DNA of 9,247 bases from Candidatus Kuenenia stuttgartensis (GTDB lineage: Bacteria; Bacteroidota; Bacteroidia; Flavobacteriales_D; Crocinitomicaceae), in contig CALPRR020000091.1 in NCBI GenBank assembly GCA_943326025.2, forward strand, positions 1-9,247, given 5' to 3'. Made by a program: the position numbers and the translations under genes. Shown piece after piece: positions 1 through 6,002 of this stretch. The notes beneath the pieces were generated by a model. That model saw only the letters and a program-made list of their open reading frames with translations, had not been told where the DNA came from and made no database searches. Each line of letters begins with the position of its first letter. The first letter of the stretch is position 1.

Positions 1-54
1 AACATCCTCCAGAATAAAATCAACTTGATCTTTACTTAACTCATACACATTCAA
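1..54 (-). CDS. Partial gene downstream of PadR, likely membrane-protein N-terminus (TTG start, cut by window edge)
   Basis: Eighteen codons are visible, reading LNVYELSKDQVDFILEDV, open to the left edge. No in-frame ATG lies upstream before a TGA inside padR, so the likely start is the TTG at 54-52, which overlaps the PadR stop as TTGA; the GTG at 48-46 is the alternative. The pattern (leu-ser/thr, lys/glu, gln, then hydrophobic positions spaced as in an amphipathic helix) resembles, from memory, the N-terminus of small Bacteroidota proteins that commonly follow PadR repressors and carry a short helical domain before membrane segments. The PadR-like gene upstream would be its regulator. Only the start is seen, so the product and even the reality of the gene remain inferential. 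Confidence 0.5.
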   Translation of the reverse strand, partial: MNVYELSKDQVDFILEDV

Positions 55-389
55 CCCATTTTTGGTTTTAAGTCTAACAGAAATATCATTGTATCAATGA
101 AATCTGAATACTCATTCACTTTTTCTTTGGCTATTTGCTTTCCCGTAATTGTAACCGAATAATACTTCCGAATGCGATTCCCTACATTTACCACATCGGT
201 GGATAAAATCCCTTGTGCTTCCAAAGCATGCAATGTAGGATACAATGCTCCTTCTGTCAATTGAATTTTACCTCCAGTAAGCTCTTTTACTTTCTGAGTA
301 ATCTCATAGCCATACATTTTGTCACTTTCTGACAATAACTTTAAAATAATCGTTTTTAAAGTTCCTTTTATTAATTCTGATGAATACAT
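51..389 (-). CDS. PadR family transcriptional regulator
   Basis: A 112-residue winged-helix DNA-binding repressor, the usual size of the short PadR subfamily that lacks a long C-terminal dimerisation domain. Residues 1-20 form the first helix (MYSSELIKGTLKTIILKLL). The block MYGYEI at about 25-30 and the recognition-helix region GALYPTLHALEAQG at about 47-60 are classic PadR signatures. The wing follows with RIRKYYSVTITG at about 72-83. A C-terminal helix supplies the dimer contact. The ATG at 389-387 gives the canonical family N-terminus. It precedes, with overlap, a partial gene that is probably co-transcribed; PadR proteins usually repress their own operon, often one for membrane or transport functions. 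A -7 promoter octamer lies only 4 bases before the ATG, suggesting a leaderless message. The inducer is unknown. Confidence 0.93.
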   Translation of the reverse strand: MYSSELIKGTLKTIILKLLSESDKMYGYEITQKVKELTGGKIQLTEGALYPTLHALEAQGILSTDVVNVGNRIRKYYSVTITGKQIAKEKVNEYSDFIDTMIFLLDLKPKMG

Positions 390-393
390 GAAG

Positions 394-401
394 CAAATAT
401 A
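394..401 (-). promoter_or_regulatory. Bacteroidota -7 promoter element for the PadR gene
   Basis: Read on the minus strand this is TATATTTG, an exact match to the Bacteroidota -7 consensus TAnnTTTG. It ends 4 bases before the PadR ATG, so transcription should start at or next to the start codon. I see no convincing -33 TTTG at the usual spacing. The surrounding TA-alternating stretch (398-408) makes chance matches easier, which lowers confidence. Confidence 0.45.
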
Positions 402-473
402 TATATTACTTTTTAATATACCTAATTTTCTTATGTATATAATTTAAAAAGTTAGATTACTTAATGTTTACAA

Positions 474-508
474 ATGAAAAAAGCCAATTCAAATCAATGA
501 ATTGGCTT
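474..508 (-). terminator. Intrinsic terminator of the dpp11 gene
   Basis: A perfect 10-bp stem pairs 481-490 (AAGCCAATTC) with 499-508 (GAATTGGCTT) around an 8-base loop. On the minus strand the stem is followed directly by a T-run (GGCTTTTTTC). It lies 18 bases past the stop codon of the S46 peptidase and before the PadR promoter, so it separates the two transcription units. Confidence 0.82.
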
Positions 509-526
509 AAATTTTTAAATATTATA

Positions 527-2662
527 TTAATGCTTAATTAAAACCATCTCATCAACCAAATGCTTCGCTCCTGCAAATTTATCCATTACCCAAAGTACAT
601 ATCGGATATCAACTACAACATTTCTACAACGATTTGGATCGAACATATAATCACTCATGGTGCTTTCCCATGTTCTGTCAAAATTCAATCCCATCAGATT
701 TCCATTTCCATCGATAACTGGAGAACCAGAATTCCCTCCTGTTGTGTGATTAGAACCTGTGAAACAAACCCATAATTCACCTTCTTGTGCATATGGCCCA
801 AAATCTTTCGAATGGTATAAATCAACCATTCCTGGTAATAAATTAAAATCTGGATTTCCTGATGCATGTTTTTGTAAAATTCCATCGGTAGTAGTATGCT
901 CTAAATATTGCATTCCATCAACTGGTGCAGAACCTTCAATTTTACCATACGTAACACGTAAAGTACTATTCGCATCCGGCCAATGTTTGTCATTTGGAAA
1001 CATTACTAATTTTCCTTCCACATATGTTTTTAATAAAGAATTCATTTTTGGCATAAACGAACGCATTTTTGGTAATACATCTTCAGTGTATTTTGTCATC
1101 TCTTCTTTCCAAAATGAATAACCTAAATCTTTATTCAATTTTTTAAGTGATTTGCTCCCAAAAGTATTTAAGAATTCTTCGAAACGTTTTGGACTTGTAA
1201 AAATTGATTTACTATAAATTAATTTACTCATCACTAAAACATTTTTAGTAGCGTATTCTTCTTTTGAAATTGTTTGACGGTAATATTCATCTGTCAGTAA
1301 TTCAAATATTCGTTTATCAACGTTAACATCGTAATTCTTGAAAAATCCTTGAGCATTGCCAAACAATTCTTTCAATTTCGCATCAACTTCATTTTTCGCT
1401 TTGTATTTTTCGAAATTCGCAATAAATACATCTAAGGCTTTCACTAATTTGAAATATTCAGGTCCAACTGAAAAATATTCAACTCCCATGTAATATTGAA
1501 AATCGTATTTTGCATTATCATCCATTAATTGATTCATCATAATGATCACATCACCATATTTTTCTCTCCATTCAGGTTTTGAATTGGCCATTTCTTGGTA
1601 ACGCTTTTCATATTCTTGCTTGATTTTTACAGCGTCTAATTCTTGTAACCCACCAATTTGACCTATCCATTTTTTATATGCATTAGCAATACTTGCTTGT
1701 TTTGCGGAATATTTAATTCTCACCTCATCAGATGCACGCATCGCAGCATCAATAACCGATAATGATTTTTCACGCATTGAAATTCTTGCTGGTCGTTCTT
1801 TCTCTATTATGTATTTAATTTGTCCAGAAACTAAATGTTGTTCTGTTGAACCAGGGAAGCCATATACCATTGTGAAATCTCCAATTTTTCTATCTCCAAA
1901 AGAAATTGGTAAAAAATGAATTGGTTTATAAGGAACGTTCTCTGAAGCATATTTAGCTGGTTTATTATCTGTACTTGCATAAATTCTGAAAACAGAAAAA
2001 TCTCCTGTATGTCTAGGCCAAACCCAATTATCCGTATCCCCTCCAAATTTACCTATGGCGTTTGGTGGCGTTCCTACTAAACGAACATCTTCAAAAACTT
2101 CTTTTACAATTAAATAAAAATCATTCCCATAATTAAATGGTTTGATCTCTGCTTCATATAACGTCCCATTCGTCGCATCTTTAATTAATTGCTCTACATT
2201 TCGACGCATTGTTGCTTCTTTTTTCGCATCATCATCAGTTTCATTGATTCCAAAAAGAACTGATTTTGTTACATCGTCAATTCGAACCATTCTCGCAGCA
2301 TATAAATTTGAATTCGGTAATTCATCCTTAAATGTTTTTGCCCAAAATCCATTTTTTAAGTAATCTTTTTCTAAAGAAGAATGAGATTGAATTGCTGAAT
2401 AACCACAATGGTGATTTGTTAATATTAATCCTTTATCTGAAACAATTTCTGCAGTACAACCTCCATTAAAATGAACAATTGCATCTTTTAAACTAGAATG
2501 ATTTACATCGTAGATATCTTTTGCAGACAATTTCATTCCCATAGCCTGCATATTTGATTCAAAAGCAGTCAAAACAGATGGAATTAACATCCCTTCTTCA
2601 GCTACAACAATAAAAGTTAAAAGAAAAGTAGTTAACAGAGATAAAGTGTATTTTTTAATCAT
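527..2662 (-). CDS. dpp11: S46 family dipeptidyl-peptidase, DPP11 type (Asp/Glu-specific)
   Basis: A 711-residue secreted serine exopeptidase that removes dipeptides from peptide N-termini in the periplasm, feeding amino-acid metabolism. Residues 1-21 form a signal peptide, with likely cleavage after Ala21. The chymotrypsin-like catalytic triad is visible as His85 (TNHHCGYSAI), Asp221 (PRHTGDFS) and Ser645 (TGGNSGSPV). Length matches the family (about 700-720). Eighteen residues after the catalytic Ser is Arg663 (GLNFDR). In characterised S46 enzymes this position is Gly in DPP7 and Arg or Ser in DPP11 (position 673 in the Porphyromonas enzymes), so acidic P1 preference is expected. The conserved C-terminal block VDIRYVLWVMDKFAGA is intact. 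It is transcribed alone from a -7 element about 20 bases upstream and ends at a strong terminator. Specificity is inferred from one residue and overall similarity; membership of S46 is nearly certain. Confidence 0.95.
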   Translation of the reverse strand: MIKKYTLSLLTTFLLTFIVVAEEGMLIPSVLTAFESNMQAMGMKLSAKDIYDVNHSSLKDAIVHFNGGCTAEIVSDKGLILTNHHCGYSAIQSHSSLEKDYLKNGFWAKTFKDELPNSNLYAARMVRIDDVTKSVLFGINETDDDAKKEATMRRNVEQLIKDATNGTLYEAEIKPFNYGNDFYLIVKEVFEDVRLVGTPPNAIGKFGGDTDNWVWPRHTGDFSVFRIYASTDNKPAKYASENVPYKPIHFLPISFGDRKIGDFTMVYGFPGSTEQHLVSGQIKYIIEKERPARISMREKSLSVIDAAMRASDEVRIKYSAKQASIANAYKKWIGQIGGLQELDAVKIKQEYEKRYQEMANSKPEWREKYGDVIIMMNQLMDDNAKYDFQYYMGVEYFSVGPEYFKLVKALDVFIANFEKYKAKNEVDAKLKELFGNAQGFFKNYDVNVDKRIFELLTDEYYRQTISKEEYATKNVLVMSKLIYSKSIFTSPKRFEEFLNTFGSKSLKKLNKDLGYSFWKEEMTKYTEDVLPKMRSFMPKMNSLLKTYVEGKLVMFPNDKHWPDANSTLRVTYGKIEGSAPVDGMQYLEHTTTDGILQKHASGNPDFNLLPGMVDLYHSKDFGPYAQEGELWVCFTGSNHTTGGNSGSPVIDGNGNLMGLNFDRTWESTMSDYMFDPNRCRNVVVDIRYVLWVMDKFAGAKHLVDEMVLIKH

Positions 2663-2682
2663 TATATTTTTATTTAGAATTC

Positions 2683-2690
2683 CAAAGATA
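2683..2690 (-). promoter_or_regulatory. -7 promoter element for dpp11
   Basis: The minus-strand octamer TATCTTTG fits TAnnTTTG exactly and ends 20 bases before the dpp11 ATG, implying a leader of about 15 bases. A TTTC lies near the -33 position rather than the preferred TTTG, so the upstream element is imperfect. Confidence 0.5.
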
Positions 2691-2767
2691 TTAAAATCAG
2701 ATTGAAATTTAGGTAGTTGTTAACGAAATGATGCTTCACATTCAAAATAATCTACTTTTTCTAATTG

Positions 2768-3460
2768 ATGTTTACTTTTTCAGTAACTTCGTTTCAAATA
2801 ATTTACATTTTGGAAATACTAAACATCATCTTTAGACTAGGAGTCGTTTTTGCCATTTTTGGTTTTATTTGGGGATTCTTTCAATTGATTTACATGCTTT
2901 TAAGAGGTCGAAACACTCAAAACATTGGAGAAGCATATTTGGTAAAAGCTATTAAATATTTCTTTTTAGTGGATGTGACCTTTTTATTTACAATGAATTC
3001 AAATGAAATCAATGTCAATCAATTAATCATTACTTGTTTAGTATTAGTTGCATATTTCGTTGGAAAACTTCAAAATCAACAAAAAAAAATGATGATGTTT
3101 CAGATGGTTTCCAATGGAATGAGACAAGATTTAAATAAATTTAATTTGAAAGCTGAAATTGGAGTTATTATTTTTGCCGTTTTATTTTTTGTAGGATTTA
3201 TTTTCTTTCCTGAATATGCGAAAAACCCTCTTTCAATTTGGTTTCATCAAAACATTTTAGATATAGAAAAGGCAGCAATTTTAGGATTTATTTTTAAAGT
3301 AATCGGTTTCTTTTTTCTGGTATCCATTATCATGAAAATGATCAATGCATTTTCATTATTACTTTCTGGAGCGCCAATTGTTCAAACTTCGACTTCGAAA
3401 AGTTTTCACAATGAAAAACCAAAAAAAGAGGATGAATTTGATGATTATGAGGAGTTGTGA
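2768..3460 (+). CDS. Uncharacterised multi-spanning membrane protein
   Basis: I do not recognise this 230-residue protein. Hydrophobic segments lie at about 10-46 (probably two spans), 62-77 (weaker), 83-101, 131-148 and 168-199, so about five membrane passes are likely. A basic loop, QNQQKK plus a Met run, follows at about 102-112. The C-terminal tail (about 210-230) is strongly charged, ending in EDEFDDYEEL, and is probably exposed to the cytoplasm. No catalytic or transport motif is visible. The ATG at 2768 is preferred to the adjacent upstream TTG at 2765. It diverges from dpp11 across a 105-base gap. A near match to the -7 element, TACTTTTT at 2753-2760, is a weak promoter candidate. It is convergent with the coaE operon. 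Steady reading frame and composition indicate a real gene; function is unknown. Confidence 0.8.
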   Translation: MFTFSVTSFQIIYILEILNIIFRLGVVFAIFGFIWGFFQLIYMLLRGRNTQNIGEAYLVKAIKYFFLVDVTFLFTMNSNEINVNQLIITCLVLVAYFVGKLQNQQKKMMMFQMVSNGMRQDLNKFNLKAEIGVIIFAVLFFVGFIFFPEYAKNPLSIWFHQNILDIEKAAILGFIFKVIGFFFLVSIIMKMINAFSLLLSGAPIVQTSTSKSFHNEKPKKEDEFDDYEEL

Positions 3461-3558
3461 TTTCGACTCCGCTCAATCACCTCCGAATCAGACCAATCAT
3501 CTTCGAATCAGACCAGTCATCTTCGAATCAGATCAATTGCGTTCGACTCTTATCAATA
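3459..3558 (+). repeat. Degenerate 20-bp tandem repeat, about five units, in a convergent intergenic gap
   Basis: Five consecutive 20-base units begin at 3459, 3479, 3499, 3519 and 3539. The middle three are the closest: the second to third and third to fourth differ at only a few positions, sharing TTCGAATCAGACCA or close variants. The outer two carry TTCGACTC in place of TTCGAATC. The first unit (TTTCGACTCCGCTCAATC) resembles, from memory, a dispersed intergenic repeat frequent in flavobacterial genomes, so the array may have grown from one such copy. It overlaps the last bases of the membrane-protein stop codon. The units are all in the same orientation and do not form a hairpin with each other. 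Confidence 0.75.
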
Positions 3559-3562
3559 TTAT

Positions 3563-3596
3563 TTATTCAATACTCAACACATTCGGTATTGAATAA
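3563..3596. other. Perfect 11-bp inverted repeat between convergent genes
   Basis: Bases 3563-3573 (TTATTCAATAC) pair exactly with 3586-3596 (GTATTGAATAA) around a 12-base loop. It sits just after the 20-bp repeat array and 100 bases past the plus-strand membrane-protein gene. Neither side has a strong T-run, so it may be a weak or processed 3' end hairpin for the plus-strand transcript rather than a textbook terminator. Confidence 0.6.
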
Positions 3597-3632
3597 TGAA
3601 AAATAACTTTCTATGAACTCAATTAGAAAGTT
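3597..3632 (-). terminator. Likely intrinsic terminator of the siaB-siaC-coaE operon
   Basis: Bases 3605-3613 (AACTTTCTA) pair perfectly with 3624-3632 (TAGAAAGTT) around a 10-base loop. On the minus strand the stem is followed by ATTTTTC. The stem spans the coaE stop codon, so the terminator begins inside the coding region. The stem is AT-rich, which makes it weaker than the one after dpp11. Confidence 0.55.
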
Positions 3633-4197
3633 TAGATATTAAATCTGAGATTTGTTCTAAAAGTGGTTCTGATTCATCATTATTGAGCACAAAATCTGCA
3701 AGTTTGATTTTGTCTTCATCTGCCCATTGATTTTTGATTCTCAATCTCGCTTCTTGTTCTGTACAATTATCTCTTGCGATAATACGTTTGATTTTTAAAC
3801 TTTCTGGAGAAGTCACTAAAATAGTTGAATCAAAGTTTTTATAAGCTCCCGTTTCAAAGAGAATGGCCGCTTCATTAAATACGATCTTGGATTTTTGAGT
3901 GGTAACCCAATTTTCAAACGCTAATCTAACAGCAGGATGAACAATTGAATTTATTTTTTCCTTCAAAGAAAGGTCATTGAAAATTTTAGTGGAAATAAAG
4001 GATCGATTTAATTCATTATTTTGATAAGCTTCTTCGCCTAACAAATGAATAATCTGAGATTTGACTAAATTATTATTTGTCAATATGTTTTTTGCTTCAA
4101 CATCAGAATAAAAAACAGGAAAACCAAACTGTTCAAAAACTTTACAAACAGTAGATTTTCCAGATCCAATACCACCTGTGATCGCTAACTTTTTCAA
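3619..4197 (-). CDS. coaE: Dephospho-CoA kinase
   Basis: A 192-residue cytoplasmic P-loop kinase that phosphorylates the ribose 3'-hydroxyl of dephospho-CoA, the last step of coenzyme A synthesis. The Walker A loop GGIGSGKST occupies residues 8-16. Asp32 (FYSDVEAKN) is the expected catalytic base region. VHPAVRLAF at about 88-96 and the lid segment IARDNCTEQEARLRIKNQ at about 139-156 are family hallmarks. Length is normal for the family (about 190-205). The start is TTG (4197-4195): an in-frame TGA lies a few codons upstream and no ATG fits, and TTG gives the standard N-terminus (KKLAITGG). It begins 5 bases after the siaC stop, so it is probably translated by coupling with siaC. It is the last gene of the operon. 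Confidence 0.96.
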   Translation of the reverse strand: MKKLAITGGIGSGKSTVCKVFEQFGFPVFYSDVEAKNILTNNNLVKSQIIHLLGEEAYQNNELNRSFISTKIFNDLSLKEKINSIVHPAVRLAFENWVTTQKSKIVFNEAAILFETGAYKNFDSTILVTSPESLKIKRIIARDNCTEQEARLRIKNQWADEDKIKLADFVLNNDESEPLLEQISDLISKLSN

Positions 4198-4202
4198 AGA
4201 AA

Positions 4203-4595
4203 TTAAATTTCTTCTACTTCAATCATTTTGAAAGGAAGTTTAATTATAGCTTGATAATCTTCACCTGCTTCTTCCATATCCTCATCATCTTCTTCGAAGT
4301 ACCAATTCACTAGTACTTCAGCACCTTTTGTTTTCAATGATTCTAGTTTTTTAAATAAATCTAAAATACATTTTGAAGAAGAAGTATTGAAGTATTCTAA
4401 TTTAATATCAACGATTGTTTTATCTTTTGGATTTACTCCATAATTATCAATCCAATCATTCAAAGGTTTGTAAAACTCTACTGAATTTTCAGGTATCGAA
4501 CGCCCTTTCAACTCAAGGACACCTGATGCACTATCAAAATTTACAGCTGGTGTTTTAGCTGAACCTTCTCGTAAAATATTTTCCATAACACTCAT
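4203..4595 (-). CDS. siaC: SiaC family regulatory phosphoprotein (DUF1987)
   Basis: A 130-residue single-domain cytoplasmic protein. In Pseudomonas aeruginosa SiaC is phosphorylated by SiaB on a Thr, is dephosphorylated by SiaA, and when unphosphorylated activates the diguanylate cyclase SiaD. Here the matching site is Thr71 in the block EYFNTSSSK (about 67-75), preceded by the strand IVDIKLEY. The family's acidic stretch NWYFEEDDEDMEEAGEDYQ lies near 97-115. Length is typical. The ATG at 4595 directly follows the siaB stop codon (TAA then ATG with no gap), arguing for equal expression of kinase and substrate. No SiaD or SiaA homologue is seen nearby, so the downstream target is unknown. Confidence 0.88.
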   Translation of the reverse strand: MSVMENILREGSAKTPAVNFDSASGVLELKGRSIPENSVEFYKPLNDWIDNYGVNPKDKTIVDIKLEYFNTSSSKCILDLFKKLESLKTKGAEVLVNWYFEEDDEDMEEAGEDYQAIIKLPFKMIEVEEI

Positions 4596-5150
4596 TTAAT
4601 CTATTTTAACATTTAGACTGAAAAAACAATGATTTTCGTCTATATCTAAAAATTCATACTCTAATTTATTACCTGACTTTCTTGCAATATCAATCATCCC
4701 TAATCCAGCAGTCCCCTTATCTGAAACTGAACCATTAATCAAAATGTTTTGATAATAATCTCTTAACTGAACTCTATCTAAACTATTAATTTTAATTAAT
4801 CGTTCTTCTAATTCCAAAGCCAATTCCCTCTCAATATAATTTCCTGTTTGAATCAAAAAACCCTCTTCATTCTTCACCACAATAATCAATGCATTACGAG
4901 TCTCTTTTTTTGTTTTCACTTTTAAAATTAAATCATCCTCTATATGGTGATAAAGGTTTTGAATACATTCAACTAATACATTAAATACTTTTTTCTTTCG
5001 TTTAGAAGATTCATCTAAAGTTTGCATTTTTGTTTCCATCAAATGCAATACAGAATCTAAAAAATCAGCTGTAACGATTCCATTGAAAGATAAAATTATA
5101 TCTTCCATCTCCATTGCCTTATACAACTTGAAGATTCGTTTCAATGACAT
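4596..5150 (-). CDS. siaB: SiaB family protein kinase (DUF6272)
   Basis: A 184-residue protein with a histidine-kinase-like ATPase fold, expected to phosphorylate the SiaC partner encoded next to it. The N-box resembles VECIQNLYHH at about 60-69, with Glu61 and Asn65 placed as in GHKL ATPases. The glycine-rich lid DKGTAGLGMIDIARKSG spans about 144-160. The start at 5150 (MSLKRIFKLYKAM) is chosen over an open frame that runs on to 5318, because the longer version would cover the divergent promoter region, adds an unusual hydrophobic stretch, and exceeds the normal family length of about 180-190. A -7 element ends about 30 bases upstream of this start. It is first in the operon with siaC and coaE. 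Identification rests on the partner gene and the motifs together. Confidence 0.85.
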   Translation of the reverse strand: MSLKRIFKLYKAMEMEDIILSFNGIVTADFLDSVLHLMETKMQTLDESSKRKKKVFNVLVECIQNLYHHIEDDLILKVKTKKETRNALIIVVKNEEGFLIQTGNYIERELALELEERLIKINSLDRVQLRDYYQNILINGSVSDKGTAGLGMIDIARKSGNKLEYEFLDIDENHCFFSLNVKID

Positions 5151-5180
5151 TACAATTAGCTGTTTATTATGATTTACAAA

Positions 5181-5188
5181 CAAATATA
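5181..5188 (-). promoter_or_regulatory. -7 promoter element for the siaB-siaC-coaE operon
   Basis: The minus-strand octamer TATATTTG matches TAnnTTTG exactly and lies 30 bases before the chosen siaB start, predicting a leader of about 25 bases. It supports the start at 5150 over a longer siaB. No clear -33 element was found at the usual spacing. Confidence 0.45.
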
Positions 5189-5255
5189 TGAAAATAAGAA
5201 TTAGTTTTTTGTTGAAATTAACAAAATCATAAAAAATAATCTTTAGAAAATAAGC

Positions 5256-5263
5256 TATATTTG
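5256..5263 (+). promoter_or_regulatory. -7 promoter element for the methyltransferase-ZIP operon
   Basis: TATATTTG, an exact TAnnTTTG match, ends 4 bases before the methyltransferase ATG at 5268, the same octamer and spacing as at the PadR gene. Transcription should therefore begin at or beside the start codon. No -33 TTTG is visible at the usual distance; the upstream sequence is an A-rich tract. Confidence 0.5.
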
Positions 5264-5267
5264 TAGT

Positions 5268-6002
5268 ATGAGTAAAAAAGATTGGTTCGAAGCATGGTTT
5301 GATACATCGTATTATCATTCATTATATCAAAATAGAAACGAAGAAGAAGCAGAAAATTTTGTTCAAAATCTTTCGGATTTCTTAAATCTACCAACAGATT
5401 CAAAAGTCGTTGATTTGGCTTGTGGAAAAGGTCGCCATTCTATCACCTTAAATAAAATTGGTTATGATGTACTAGGAGTTGATCTTTCTGAAAATAGTAT
5501 CTCAATTGCTAAAGAATTTGAAAACGAAAAATTAAAGTTTGAAATTCATGATATGCGCGAAATGTTAGATCAAAATAACGTTCAAGCTGTCTTCAATTTA
5601 TTTACAAGTTTTGGATATTTCGACAAACTTAAAGACAATGAAAAAGTGATCGCTTCAGTCAAAGAAATGTTAGCGAAAAACGGTTGGTTTGTTATTGATT
5701 TTATGAATTCTCAAAAAGTTATAAAAAACTTAATTTATTCTGAAAATAAGATAGTTGATTCTATAAAATATAATATTTCAAGAGAATATACAGGTACGCA
5801 CATTTTAAAACACATTCGCTTTCAAGATGGAAGCAAAAACTTCGATTTCACAGAAAAAGTTCAAGCTTTAAAACTATCAGATTTCAAACAATTATTAGCT
5901 AAAAATAGATTTGAGATTATTCGTACTTTTGGCGACTTTAATTTAAATGATTTTGATGAAGAATCTTCAGATCGATTAATCATCATTGCAAGAAAAAAAT
6001 AA
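5268..6002 (+). CDS. Class I SAM-dependent methyltransferase
   Basis: A 244-residue Rossmann-fold methyltransferase of unknown substrate. Motif I is VVDLACGKGRHS at residues 47-58, the glycine-rich S-adenosylmethionine loop. Asp72 (LGVDLS) ends strand 2 and should hold the ribose. HDMRE at about 94-98 contacts the adenine in this family, and NLFTSFGYF at 110-118 is the strand-4 substrate-side motif. The N-terminal helix DWFEAWFDTSYYHSLY at about 5-20 is characteristic of a group of small-molecule methyltransferases common in Bacteroidota. The start is the ATG just after a -7 element. The stop codon is followed at once by the ATG of the ZIP transporter, so the two share a transcript. Nothing visible identifies the substrate. 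Confidence 0.9.
   Translation: MSKKDWFEAWFDTSYYHSLYQNRNEEEAENFVQNLSDFLNLPTDSKVVDLACGKGRHSITLNKIGYDVLGVDLSENSISIAKEFENEKLKFEIHDMREMLDQNNVQAVFNLFTSFGYFDKLKDNEKVIASVKEMLAKNGWFVIDFMNSQKVIKNLIYSENKIVDSIKYNISREYTGTHILKHIRFQDGSKNFDFTEKVQALKLSDFKQLLAKNRFEIIRTFGDFNLNDFDEESSDRLIIIARKK

Noticed and set aside
759..1121. 120-codon plus-strand frame opposite the S46 peptidase
   Set aside because: The antisense gene has a full set of family motifs and catalytic residues; this frame shows no recognisable domain and is a shadow.
2753..2760. TACTTTTT as the -7 promoter of the membrane-protein gene
   Set aside because: It lacks the final G of TAnnTTTG and no -33 element lies at a suitable distance, so it is mentioned only as a weak candidate.
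3381..3400. CTTCGACTTCGAAA inside the membrane-protein gene as another copy of the repeat
   Set aside because: It lies out of phase with the array, matches only a short core, and is explained by the Thr-Ser-Thr-Ser-Lys codons.
3345..3596. 83-codon plus-strand frame over the membrane-protein end and the repeat array
   Set aside because: It overlaps the real gene in another frame and gets its length from the 20-bp repeats, with no protein-like pattern of its own.
5151..5318. N-terminal extension of the siaB frame up to an ATG at 5318
   Set aside because: It would run through the divergent promoter region and into the methyltransferase gene, adds an atypical hydrophobic stretch, and exceeds the family length; the -7 element at 5181-5188 supports the start at 5150.
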